NCBI GenBank assembly: GCA_963810775.1
Contig: CAWEOT010000010.1
Coordinates: forward strand, 19,192 to 83,191
Length of the DNA stretch: 64,000 nt
From: DATBVX01 sp963810775
Lineage (GTDB): Bacteria; Pseudomonadota; Gammaproteobacteria; Steroidobacterales; Steroidobacteraceae
Direction of reading: 5' to 3'
Position 1 is the first letter of the stretch; the number at the start of each line of letters is the position of its first letter. Shown here one piece after another: positions 1-10,442 of this stretch. The translations under genes were made by a program, and so were the position numbers. The notes below the pieces were generated by a model. The model worked only from the letters and a program-made list of their open reading frames with translations. It ran no database searches and was not told the origin of the DNA.

Positions 1-827
1 GGCATCATCGGCGCGTGACTGCGTCGCTCTTCGAGCACGAACGCCACCAGCACCAATAATCCGGCGGTGATCGAACCGAGCACCACCGCACTGTGCCATC
101 CGAGCGAGGCGGCCTCGATCAGTCCGTAGACGAGCGCTCCGAGGCCCGCAAATACCAGCACCGCGCCGCGCCAATCCAGATGGGACCCTGCCTGCGGATC
201 GCGACTCTCGGGCAGATGCCGAAGGCCGATCCACACGGCGAACAGCGCGAGCACGGGATTGATCAGAAAGATCGCACGCCATGAGGCGTGATCGACGAGC
301 CAGCCGCCCAGGATGGGGCCGAGACCTGCAGCGATCGCCGAGGCCCCTGACCAGACCCCGATCGCTGCACCACGCTCTTTCTCATCGAATGCCGCGCCGA
401 TGATCGCGAGCGAACATGGGATCAGCAACGCGGCGCCCACACCTTGCATCGCCCGGAACGCGATCAGAACGCTCGCATTCGGGGCAAACCCACAACCAAG
501 GGACGCAATTGCAAAGATGACCACACCAATGAGGAACATGCGCCTGCGGCCCAGTTGGTCTCCCGCCGCGCCGCCAATCAGCAGCAGTGCCGACATGCAG
601 AGCGTGTAGGCGTTGACGACCCACTGCATCGCGGCAAGCGTGGTGCCGAGGTCGGTCTGCATGCGCGGCAAGGCGACGTTGACGACCGATTCGTCGACGA
701 ACGCCATGGTGGATGCAAGGACCGAGGCCGCCAGTACCCAGTGTTTCTGACGACGGGCACAATCGGCCGCGCCGCGGGTCGAACGGATCATCGCCTCATC
801 GCAGGGGCGTGCCTTGGGGTTGACCAT
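1..827 (-). CDS. MFS drug exporter, DHA2 (EmrB/QacA-like) family, partial
   Basis: N-terminal ~275 residues of a major facilitator exporter; the C-terminal half lies beyond the left edge. The protein starts MVNPKARP; a second in-frame ATG lies 12 codons on, at 791. TM1 carries the DHA2-type signature MAFVDESVVNVALP, and motif A appears as GDQLGRRR after TM2. Motif C-like glycines (SAIAAGLGPILGG) in TM5 mark an antiporter-type exporter. The family (EmrB, QacA; 14 TM) extrudes lipophilic drugs in exchange for protons. It is divergent from hsp20 with ~90 bp between. Substrate cannot be predicted. Confidence 0.88.
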   Translation of the reverse strand, partial: MVNPKARPCDEAMIRSTRGAADCARRQKHWVLAASVLASTMAFVDESVVNVALPRMQTDLGTTLAAMQWVVNAYTLCMSALLLIGGAAGDQLGRRRMFLIGVVIFAIASLGCGFAPNASVLIAFRAMQGVGAALLIPCSLAIIGAAFDEKERGAAIGVWSGASAIAAGLGPILGGWLVDHASWRAIFLINPVLALFAVWIGLRHLPESRDPQAGSHLDWRGAVLVFAGLGALVYGLIEAASLGWHSAVVLGSITAGLLVLVAFVLEERRSHAPMM

Positions 828-916
828 GTGTGTAGCGGCTCCGACCCGAGTATCCCCTTGATCTCCGTCGATCTGCCACAAGATCCCCGCAACGATCTGC
901 ATAGGAACCGGATGAC

Positions 917-1321
917 ATGAGCAACCGCGATCCTCGCTCCTGGATGTGGGCTGAAGCGCTGGAGCTGCTCGAGCAGGCTGACAATCTGCATCGACAGTTC
1001 TATCGCGCCGTCGGCCGTCCCGGAGTGAAACTGCATTGGGAACCACCGGTCGACGTCGTCGAGACCGCAACTGAAATCGCCATCCTGCTGGCACTCCCGG
1101 GAGTGCCGCCCGAGCAGATCGAACTGCAGCTCGACGACAGTGGCGTGCTGGTGAGAGCCGAGAGGCACTCGAGCGCCAGCGGGCGCGCAGCGCGCATCCG
1201 GCGCTTGGAAATTCCCTATGGATGCTTCGAGCGCCGCATCGCCCTGCCGCAGGGCCGCTACGAGCTGACCGAGAAGTCCTGTGTCAACGGCATCCTGCAA
1301 CTGCGGCTTCGCAAACACTGA
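917..1321 (+). CDS. Small heat-shock protein, Hsp20/alpha-crystallin family
   Basis: 134-residue cytosolic holdase chaperone. The alpha-crystallin domain spans roughly residues 40-134: it opens with VDVVETATEIAILLALPG, has the PPEQIELQL strand, and ends with the NGILQLRLRK strand that corresponds to the conserved G-x-L hairpin. The C-terminal I/V-x-I/V tail used for oligomer assembly is missing, because the protein stops at RLRKH. The gene lies 15 bp upstream of lon on the same strand, so the two are probably one proteostasis operon. Small Hsps bind unfolding proteins, and Lon degrades those that are not refolded. Confidence 0.92.
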   Translation: MSNRDPRSWMWAEALELLEQADNLHRQFYRAVGRPGVKLHWEPPVDVVETATEIAILLALPGVPPEQIELQLDDSGVLVRAERHSSASGRAARIRRLEIPYGCFERRIALPQGRYELTEKSCVNGILQLRLRKH

Positions 1322-1336
1322 GAGACCGAAACAGCC

Positions 1337-3721
<2,385 letters not shown>

Positions 3722-3731
3722 CCGCAGTCGA

Positions 3732-4313
3732 TCACGGAGCGAGCGGACAGATTTCGATCCACAACGCAACTGTCGCTGTATCGCCGCTTAGTCGCAGAGC
3801 GGTGAGCGGCGTGTGCATCAAGAGGGAGTCAGCACTTTGCAACCGCTCCGCCTGCTGCGCTGACTCCACGAGAAGACTTCCACCGCCGCAGAATAGCATT
3901 GCGACCGAAGCATCAGCCGCCATGATCAGGTCACCGCTCGCCGCAACCCTGCTCACCCGATGCGAGAACCGCTGACGGCGGGTCATCACGTTCAGGTCGG
4001 TCACCGCACCTCCAATCCTGGTGGCGTGCGTCATTGCCTCGCCACGGAATGAAAATGGTTCCGAGTGACGGGTCACATCGACCGGCGTGGCGTCGATCGA
4101 GAGTCGCAAGCCGGCACCTTCTATGATCGTCAGCGTCCGGTCGACTCCCGGCAACGAGGAGAATGGCCCGTCCGAATCAACACGCGCCATGCTGATGCGC
4201 CAGTCGAACGAATCGACTTCGGAGCCCTCCGGAGCGATGGCGATCTCGGCCGTCTCGCCGCCACCATTCTTCCACGGCATGTGACGATAACTATCGGCTC
4301 TGATCAGGCGCAT
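3732..4313 (-). CDS. HutD/Ves family cupin-fold protein
   Basis: 193 residues beginning MRLIRADSYRHMPWKNGGG. The W-K-N-G-G-G-x-T motif near the N terminus, followed by FDWRISMARV and GPFSSLPGVDR, is the hallmark of the HutD/Ves family, a bicupin fold. HutD is linked to histidine utilisation in pseudomonads, but no hut genes are nearby and the biochemical role remains unclear. The frame is open upstream to 4505, but the ATG at 4313 is chosen because it puts the family motif at the N terminus and avoids overlapping the divergent transporter. It converges on lon with 10 bp between the stops. Confidence 0.85.
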   Translation of the reverse strand: MRLIRADSYRHMPWKNGGGETAEIAIAPEGSEVDSFDWRISMARVDSDGPFSSLPGVDRTLTIIEGAGLRLSIDATPVDVTRHSEPFSFRGEAMTHATRIGGAVTDLNVMTRRQRFSHRVSRVAASGDLIMAADASVAMLFCGGGSLLVESAQQAERLQSADSLLMHTPLTALRLSGDTATVALWIEICPLAP

Positions 4314-4383
4314 CTTGCGCGGCCTCGTGGCCTTGATTGCAGAGTGCGAATCATACTGAAATGTGCCCACTACCCGCCGCCAT

Positions 4384-5619
4384 ATGGAATCTCCCGTGAC
4401 GACGAATTCAAGATCCTGGCCGATCGTGGTCGCCGCTGCGGCGATCATGATGATCACGATGGGAATCCGGCAGTCGCTCGGACTGTACGTCGCGCCTATC
4501 AACACCAGTACCGGGCTGGGAATCGTGACGATCAGCTTCGCAATGGCAGTGGGGCAGTTCGTGTGGGGCGCCGTGCAGCCGATTTTTGGAGTCCTGGCGG
4601 ACCGCTACGGAACGCAGCGCGTACTGATTGCGGGTGCCATCCTCCTTGCTGCCGGGCTGGCGCTGACCACAGTCTCGTCCAGCGAATGGGCGCTCATCGC
4701 GACGCTCGGCGTGGTTTCGGCTGCGGGCGCAGGTGCGGGCAGCTTTTCGATCCTCATCGGCGCCACCGCTCAGCGGATTGCGCCTGAGAAAAGGGCATTC
4801 TCGTCCGGCTTCATCAATGCGGGAGGGAGTCTCGGGCAGTTCGTCTTCGCTCCGCTCTACCAGGCGCTCATCAGCGCGTTTGGCTGGGTGACGGCGATGT
4901 ATGCGATGGCCGTGGCAGCAATTGCCACGATCCCTCTCGGTCGCGCTGTGGTCGGCGAATCCGCACCACCGCGAGATCGCGCTGCTGCCAGCGGGACAAA
5001 TGAGATCACGCTCAAGGATCAGCTGCGCATCGCCTCGCGTGATCGCAGCTATTGGTACCTGCACGCAGGATTTTTTACCTGCGGCTTTCACATTGCATTT
5101 CTCGTCACGCATCTGCCCGGCGAAGTGAGCCTGTGCAGCCTGCCGCCGAGTGTCGCCGCAACATCGCTCGCGATCATCGGTCTCGCCAACATAGCGGGCA
5201 GCCTCACTGCGGGCTCGCTCGGCAACGTGTTCAGAATGAAATGGCTGCTGTTCTGGACCTATTTCACCCGGGCAGTAGCCATCGCCATCTACATATCGGT
5301 GCCCCGCACGGCATTGACCTTCTATGTTTTTGCCGCCGTGCTGGGATTCACCTGGCTGTCCACCGTGCCACCGACGGCGGGCCTGGTCGGCAAACTCTTC
5401 GGCGTGCGCTATCTCGCAACGCTGTTCGGGCTCACGCTGCTGACTCACCAGATCGGCGCATTCTTCGGCGCCTGGCTGGGCGGGATCGCGCTGGTGAGAT
5501 TCGGTGACTACGGGTGGATGTGGTACGCCGACATGACCCTCGCGCTCGCGGCAGCATTCATCAATTTGCCAATTCGCGAGGCGCGTGTCCTGCGGGTGCA
5601 ACCGCAAGGCGCTGGATGA
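4384..5619 (+). CDS. MFS transporter, 12-TM (OFA/MCT-like)
   Basis: About 411 residues of alternating hydrophobic segments in the 12-TM MFS pattern. TM1 contains MMITMGIRQSLGLYVAPI; motif A-like FGVLADRYGTQR follows TM2; the central loop is basic and polar (residues ~190-220). The sequence resembles the oxalate/formate and monocarboxylate-type branch of MFS, so an organic anion is the likeliest substrate, but specificity cannot be read from the sequence. The ATG at 4384 (MESPVTT) is preferred; an in-frame ATG at 4363 would add seven residues. It is divergent from the HutD-like gene. Confidence 0.87.
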   Translation: MESPVTTNSRSWPIVVAAAAIMMITMGIRQSLGLYVAPINTSTGLGIVTISFAMAVGQFVWGAVQPIFGVLADRYGTQRVLIAGAILLAAGLALTTVSSSEWALIATLGVVSAAGAGAGSFSILIGATAQRIAPEKRAFSSGFINAGGSLGQFVFAPLYQALISAFGWVTAMYAMAVAAIATIPLGRAVVGESAPPRDRAAASGTNEITLKDQLRIASRDRSYWYLHAGFFTCGFHIAFLVTHLPGEVSLCSLPPSVAATSLAIIGLANIAGSLTAGSLGNVFRMKWLLFWTYFTRAVAIAIYISVPRTALTFYVFAAVLGFTWLSTVPPTAGLVGKLFGVRYLATLFGLTLLTHQIGAFFGAWLGGIALVRFGDYGWMWYADMTLALAAAFINLPIREARVLRVQPQGAG

Positions 5620-5640
5620 ACGGCCAGTAGTAAACGTCGA

Positions 5641-6084
5641 TCAGCGCGCAGCGACTCCTTCGACTGGTCGCGTAGGCGGCTTGCCCTTGTCCTTCACCAT
5701 GAAGACCAGGAATTTCGCCGGCTCGGTCTTGCTCGCATTCGCGGACACCCGGTGAATGTCATCAGGGCTTTCATAGAACGTATCTCCCGGCTTGAGCGTG
5801 ACCGGTTCGTGCCCGTCCACCTGCATGCTGAGCGTGCCCTGCAGCACATAGACGATCACGTTCGCATCGTGTCGATGCGCAACCGATTGGCCACCCGGCG
5901 GATACTCGACCGTCGACATGATGATCTCCTTGCCGTCCACCCCCGCGAGATCCTTGGTCATGAGCGGCGTCACTTTTGCCGGGCCATCGGCGCATGCCGT
6001 GCCGATGCCCAGGGTCAGCAACAGCAAGGCCGTGGGAATACGACCGAGCCGCAGTTGTGCTTGAACAGAAGTCTTTCGTGTCAT
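5641..6084 (-). CDS. Secreted cupin-domain protein
   Basis: 147 residues with an N-terminal Sec signal: basic RLGRIP, hydrophobic TALLLLTLGIGTACA, cleavage near ACADG. The mature part is a single cupin: motif 1 is PPGGQSVAHRHDANVIVYVL (His-x-His metal ligands and later Glu replaced by Val/Ile), motif 2 is LKPGDTFYESPDDIHRV with its ligand His. Small periplasmic cupins of this sort are often annotated as quercetin-2,3-dioxygenase-like or binding proteins; the actual reaction is unknown. It stands alone, converging on the MFS gene. Confidence 0.82.
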   Translation of the reverse strand: MTRKTSVQAQLRLGRIPTALLLLTLGIGTACADGPAKVTPLMTKDLAGVDGKEIIMSTVEYPPGGQSVAHRHDANVIVYVLQGTLSMQVDGHEPVTLKPGDTFYESPDDIHRVSANASKTEPAKFLVFMVKDKGKPPTRPVEGVAAR

Positions 6085-6190
6085 GACGTCTCCTTAGTGT
6101 GGTCACAGGATGAAGGCCGGAGTGGTCTCCTGACAGGTCCAATTCAGACAAGAATCAGCGAACCACTTCCAGGCAAACCATCGTTCGGAC

Positions 6191-7943
6191 TCAGCCCAGG
6201 AGCGCCTGGGGGTCGTAACTCAGCACCTCGACCACCTGGACCGGCTGAGTCTTGCCCTTGACCGGGAGCGTCGCCGCGCGACCCAGCGCGAACCCCGGGC
6301 CGAGTCGCGTTGATATGTCCGTGGAAACAAGCACTGTCGCGCTCACATCCTTGGTGAGAGATTCGACACGATTGGCGAGATTCACGGGGTCGCCGACTAC
6401 GCCGTATTCCACGCGGTTGTCGGGGCCGATCAATCCCGCCACCACGGCGCCCGTGTGTATGCCCACGCCAATCTGAAGCGTCGGAAGACCCTGCTTGCCG
6501 AGGACTTCATTCAAGCCGACGAGTCGCTGCACGATCCCGAGCGCGGCGCGCACCGCTCGCTCGGGATGGTCCGGATAGGCCTGCGGCGCTCCAAAGAGTG
6601 CCATCACGCCGTCGCCGACGAATTGCTTGACGACCCCGCCTTCCGCCTCGACCGCGGCGACGACTTCAGTAAAGAACTGGTTGAGCAGTTTCAGCAGCGC
6701 AGACGGGTCGAGCCTTTCACTGAGCGCTGTGAAGCCGCGGATATCCTGAAACAGGATGCTGACTTCGCGCCGCTCTCCCCCGAGGGGCACGCGACCGTTG
6801 AGCACCGCCTCGGCGACGTCCTGGGAGACGAAGCGCCCGAAGGTATCCTTGATGTGCTCACGCTCCTGCAGACCCTCCGACCATGTCGTTGAACGAGCGG
6901 GCGAGAAAGCCGATTTCGTCCTGGCGCTCGATCTTCGAACGGTAGCGCAAGTTTCCTTTAAGAACTTCGCGCATTCCCGCGACCAACGTCTGCAAAGGTG
7001 AAGTGATCCCCCCGGCGAGGCCAACGCCGATCAAGAGGGCCGCCAGTAGCGCCGCACCGCCAATGATCGCGATTCGCCATTGCAAAGCGCGCAGTGGTGC
7101 CAGCGCTTTGTCATACGAGCCCTGCGCCAGCGCGTATAGCGGCTGCGACAGGCGGGCCTCGACCGGAAACACCAGCGAGAGAAACCTCTCTCCCGCCTGC
7201 GAGACGAGCGTCGTGTCGCGCATCATCTGTGGGCCAAGGAGTGCCGAGCGGGCCGGTCCCGCGGGTATAAAGCGCTCGCGCATTTCAGCGGGCCACGACG
7301 ATGCAAACACCTGCGCCTGGGTGAGAAAAGAGATGTTGAGCCCAGCAGCTTCCTTGAGCTGCGCAGCAAAAGCGTTATCGATCGCCTGGCCGAGCAGCAG
7401 AAAGCCGATCACGTCCGGTCCGTGCACCGGGACTGCGACCAGCTGAAAGAGCACACCGTCCACTTCCGCGATGGTGGTACTCGCCTCTTCAGTTTCGAGG
7501 GCCTCTTTGAGTGGCGAGAATGCGGCCAGGGACTGACGCATGTGCGACGGCCCGGGTGAGTGCACGAGCAGCACACCATTTTCGTCGGTGATCCAAAGCA
7601 GTTGCGCGTCGATGCGCCGCTGGTAACTCAACGCTGCCGAGGCGAGAGTCGCCGGATCGTAGTTCGCTGTGTCGAAATGCGTCGCGATGACGCGTTTCAG
7701 GGCAAAGTCGCTTGCCAGCAAGATCGAGTTCGACTCGAGTCGCGCGGCGCGCTCCGCTACCAATCCGTCGAAAACCTGTCCAGTCGTCAATAGCTCGCGG
7801 CTCAGCGTGCGCTCGGCATCACGGCTCACGACGAATTGCGTGAATCCCAGCGTTGCAAGCAGGACGGCGAGGACGAGTGTCGAGAATGCCAGGAAAATCT
7901 TGGTCCGCAGTCGACTGCGCGCCCAGATTCCTATTGGTCCCAT
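6191..7943 (-). pseudogene. HAMP-containing class III adenylate/guanylate cyclase, frameshifted
   Basis: Two overlapping frames make one gene. The first (7943 to its TGA at 6858) gives a membrane sensor: TM1 around residues 16-39, an extracytoplasmic domain to ~290, TM2 ~292-314, then HAMP ending FLARSFNDMV. The cyclase domain continues one frame away as EGLQEREHIKDTFGRFV, with metal-binding Asp in FQDIRGFTAL and FVGDGVMALFGAP. Removing one G near 6877 joins them into a 583-residue protein of ordinary family architecture. Such enzymes make cAMP or cGMP in response to periplasmic cues. It is last in an operon with the cupredoxin-like and barrel genes (13-base overlap). Mutation or assembly indel cannot be told apart here. 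Confidence 0.85.
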
Positions 7944-8602
7944 CTGGAACCACGCATCGCGGGGCGAGAGTGAGCATCGGCGAGCGACAGATGGAAGGTG
8001 AGCTCGAGATCGCTGGCGGCCAGCTGCACGCGCTGTGCGGTATCGGCGGTTTTTTCTCGGCTCTGAGCGTGCCAGGCCAGCAGCGTATAGGCACCGGGCT
8101 GCAAGCCGGACAGCGTAAATCGACCTTCGTCGTCGGTCGTCGCGAAGTGAGTATTGGGCAGGACGAGGATGATCGCCGACATCCAGTCATGGATGTTGCA
8201 ACCGATCTTCACCACTCCGGCCTTGTCGAAGAACACCGGCGGGGCGTCCTCGCCCTTGTAGAGCGGCAATTCGAAACTCTTGGTGCGTGAGAACGAGTAA
8301 ACATGGTGGCTGATCTGGTCGCGGTTCGGGAACTTCACCTCGGTGCCGACTGCGATCGGCAGCAATCCCGGTACGAAAGTCTTGCTGACCTGGTCCATGG
8401 TGGCCGTCGGCGGCTTGGAGGAGGCCGGCTCGGCTGGTCCGGGAGCGTCGACGAACACGACTGCCTGCGAGATTCCCTTGCCATCCGGATCGACGACACG
8501 CCCGGAAATCGTCTGCCCCGCAACTACAGGTGCGGCGATCGCCAGAGCCGCGAGCGTGAGTGCAGAGGCGCGCAAGGAGTTTTGTGGGTACACGCGGGGC
8601 AT
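7931..8602 (-). CDS. Exported cupredoxin-like (plastocyanin/methylamine-utilisation type) protein
   Basis: 223 residues. The signal peptide (ASALTLAALAIAAPVVAGQ) is followed by a beta-sandwich segment TISGRVVDPDGKGISQAVV and then a cupredoxin domain. Likely type-1 copper ligands are His in RDQISHHVYSFS and Cys, His and Met in KIGCNIHDWMSAII. The C-terminal part, TTDDEGRFTLSGLQPGAYTL, is a carboxypeptidase-regulatory-like sandwich. Such proteins are usually periplasmic and often annotated as methylamine utilisation protein; no methylamine dehydrogenase is present. The stop overlaps the cyclase start, suggesting translational coupling. The ATG at 8602 is chosen because the signal peptide follows it closely. 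Confidence 0.78.
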   Translation of the reverse strand: MPRVYPQNSLRASALTLAALAIAAPVVAGQTISGRVVDPDGKGISQAVVFVDAPGPAEPASSKPPTATMDQVSKTFVPGLLPIAVGTEVKFPNRDQISHHVYSFSRTKSFELPLYKGEDAPPVFFDKAGVVKIGCNIHDWMSAIILVLPNTHFATTDDEGRFTLSGLQPGAYTLLAWHAQSREKTADTAQRVQLAASDLELTFHLSLADAHSRPAMRGSRWDQ

Positions 8603-8607
8603 TCGAT

Positions 8608-9867
8608 TCAGTAGCGAAAACGATAGCTCAGTTGCCAACCATCTTGCGAGGGTTCGGGCACTGCGCTCAACGGACGATCGCTGTTCAACCAGATGTATTC
8701 GACACCGAGCCGATGCCGCAGGCCCCACTCGTACAAGTATGCAACGGTGACGCCGTCACCACTCTCGTGTGTCGAGTTGCCGCCATCGAGATCGTTCACG
8801 CGAAACTCGTCGTAGCGGACGGTGAAGCGATGGCCCTTGTAGTGATGGGAAAGCAATGCGTAGAACGCACGCAACGAGCTGTCGTTCGATGTCGCGCGCA
8901 CGAGCGCCTTGCCGCGCAGGTATTGCACCACGAAGTCGAGCCGTGGAAGCGGATGGAGAATCGTGCCGATGGTCGCGAGACGCGTGTGCCAGGCGTCCGA
9001 GTCATCCTGGTCCCCGAGGTTGTCGAAGTAGCCCATTCTCAATGCAGCCCGGTCACCCGGATCGCCAACCGTGATCCAGGTGTACGCAGCAGGCCGATGA
9101 TCGCGCTCATCGAAGATGTCCATGCGTGTGCCATTGGGGAGGGGCAGATCGCCGTTGAGACCACTCAAGCCGTCGCCCATCGTCCAGCCTCGCAGTGCCA
9201 GCAGCCTTCCCAAACGGTCCGGGCCGTAGCCGGCGCCTACCGTGATACCGAGTCGCAGGCCGCCGCGCGTGTCGTGCCACCACTCGCTCTCGATGCCCGC
9301 GAGACTGATCTCCTCCCACAGCCAGCTATTGAGCGCCGAGGCGGAGATCGAGTATTCGGGTGACCACGCGGGGCCTACATGCTCGAGCGAAAAGGGAACG
9401 CTCATGAGTCCGGTCTGCAGACCCCAGCCGTCGGTGTGATCGCCCCATTCCTTGCGCACGAATGCGTTGATCAACCATGGGTCGTAATCGTCGGCGATGT
9501 CGGGCTGAATATTGAGCTGCAGCTCCGCACGCATATCCCACGGGAGTGTCGCTCCCAGTTCAATCGCCAGTTGCGACAGTGCGAAGCGCGTGACCTGCTC
9601 GAATCCTGCGTCAGTGGATTTTCCGCCGTAGCGCGTTTTCCCCGGCCCGCTGTCGGTCCAGCTTGGCGCCGATCCTCCGCGAGCGACGCGCACGTCGAGC
9701 AGCGCTCGCACCCAGATGCGATCTTCCTGCTCCACGTCGTATTGCGCCCACGCCCGAGGCGCGACCAGGCCGCAAAACGCAATGAGTAGAACCTTGTATG
9801 CGGCCGAACGAAGAGGCATCCCAGCACGCGGCCTGAGAAAAAGCGCAATGGTATAGCCCTGCGGCAT
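8608..9867 (-). CDS. Outer-membrane beta-barrel (porin-like) protein
   Basis: 419 residues. An N-terminal hydrophobic segment (VLLIAFCGLVAPRAWAQ) with an A-x-A cleavage site is followed by amphipathic strands rich in Trp and Tyr, ending in the outer-membrane signature YRFRY with a terminal aromatic residue. No specific porin family is recognised. Its stop lies 5 bp from the start of the cupredoxin-like gene, so it heads a three-gene operon (barrel, cupredoxin, cyclase). ATG 9867 has a GGTGG ribosome-binding site; ATG 9819 would give a more compact signal peptide. A perfect 16-bp palindrome lies 40 bp upstream. Confidence 0.72.
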   Translation of the reverse strand: MPQGYTIALFLRPRAGMPLRSAAYKVLLIAFCGLVAPRAWAQYDVEQEDRIWVRALLDVRVARGGSAPSWTDSGPGKTRYGGKSTDAGFEQVTRFALSQLAIELGATLPWDMRAELQLNIQPDIADDYDPWLINAFVRKEWGDHTDGWGLQTGLMSVPFSLEHVGPAWSPEYSISASALNSWLWEEISLAGIESEWWHDTRGGLRLGITVGAGYGPDRLGRLLALRGWTMGDGLSGLNGDLPLPNGTRMDIFDERDHRPAAYTWITVGDPGDRAALRMGYFDNLGDQDDSDAWHTRLATIGTILHPLPRLDFVVQYLRGKALVRATSNDSSLRAFYALLSHHYKGHRFTVRYDEFRVNDLDGGNSTHESGDGVTVAYLYEWGLRHRLGVEYIWLNSDRPLSAVPEPSQDGWQLSYRFRY

Positions 9868-9906
9868 TCATCACCACCCGCGGGGCAAAGGAAGCATTTT
9901 GAGTTG

Positions 9907-9922
9907 TGTCAACCGGTTGACA
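9907..9922. promoter_or_regulatory. Perfect 16-bp palindrome, probable operator
   Basis: TGTCAACCGGTTGACA reads identically on both strands. It lies 40 bp upstream of the barrel-protein start (minus strand) and 78 bp upstream of a small plus-strand gene. The AACCGGTT core with a central CpG is typical of LacI-family operators. No LacI regulator is encoded in the window, so the regulator is unknown. Confidence 0.6.
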
Positions 9923-9999
9923 GTTCTCCTCACCGGTCCGCGCCATCATTTGCACCATCCGATGTGCAACCCGGTTCAATCAGCGAAGGAGTGATCCAC

Positions 10000-10140
10000 A
10001 TGAGCAAGCAGAATGGTTCAGTTTCGGTGCGCAAGGTGGTCGAGCAGGTGTTCGCCGGAATCGTCTTCATCAGCATGATCGGGTTTGTCGTGGCCGGGAC
10101 GATCGCCATGTGCCTGCCGAGCGCCACGTTCCTCGCCTGA
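10000..10140 (+). CDS. Small single-span membrane protein
   Basis: 46 residues starting MSKQNGSVSVRKVVEQ, with one hydrophobic helix (FAGIVFISMIGFVVAGTIAM) and a short C-terminal tail. A strong ribosome-binding site, GAAGGAG, sits 8 bases before the ATG, which supports real translation. The charged N terminus and single helix suggest an inner-membrane protein. No family is recognised. It precedes another small gene by 35 bp and may be co-transcribed with it. Confidence 0.6.
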   Translation: MSKQNGSVSVRKVVEQVFAGIVFISMIGFVVAGTIAMCLPSATFLA

Positions 10141-10175
10141 AACGCGATCCTCCTTAGTCCACACGGTGTAGTGTC

Positions 10176-10439
10176 ATGAGCAGACTCATTTCTGTTGTTG
10201 CGAGCGTGCTGGCTACCTGTGCCGCTATCGCGGTTGCGCAGGGTCTGTATGGCGCCAGCGACCCCGAGGGGCAGAGTCGGAACAATCGTCTCGAAATCAT
10301 CGACCAGCCCTCGGACGCCGAGATCACGATGGGCGCTGCTGCGGCCCGCGGATTGCTCGCCTACTCGGGTATTCAGCTTGCCTATCCCGAGGCAGGAGAG
10401 GCCGGAACAGCCGATCGTTCGGCCTACGGAGCGTTCTGA
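10176..10439 (+). CDS. Small secreted protein of unknown function
   Basis: 87 residues: MSRLISVVASVLATCAAIAVAQ is a plausible signal peptide, and the mature ~65 residues are acidic and low in aromatic residues (EIIDQPSDAEITMGAAAARG). No motif or family is recognised. Codon use is ordinary for the window. It ends 3 bp from the convergent aldose epimerase stop and follows the 46-residue membrane protein on the same strand. An alternative frame covers part of the same DNA but has no signal peptide. Confidence 0.5.
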   Translation: MSRLISVVASVLATCAAIAVAQGLYGASDPEGQSRNNRLEIIDQPSDAEITMGAAAARGLLAYSGIQLAYPEAGEAGTADRSAYGAF

Positions 10440-10442
10440 CAG

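Noticed and set aside
857..892. CTTGAT and CCCCGCAA upstream of hsp20, like a sigma-32 heat-shock promoter
   Set aside because: The spacing is over 20 bases against the expected 11-16, so it does not fit the consensus.
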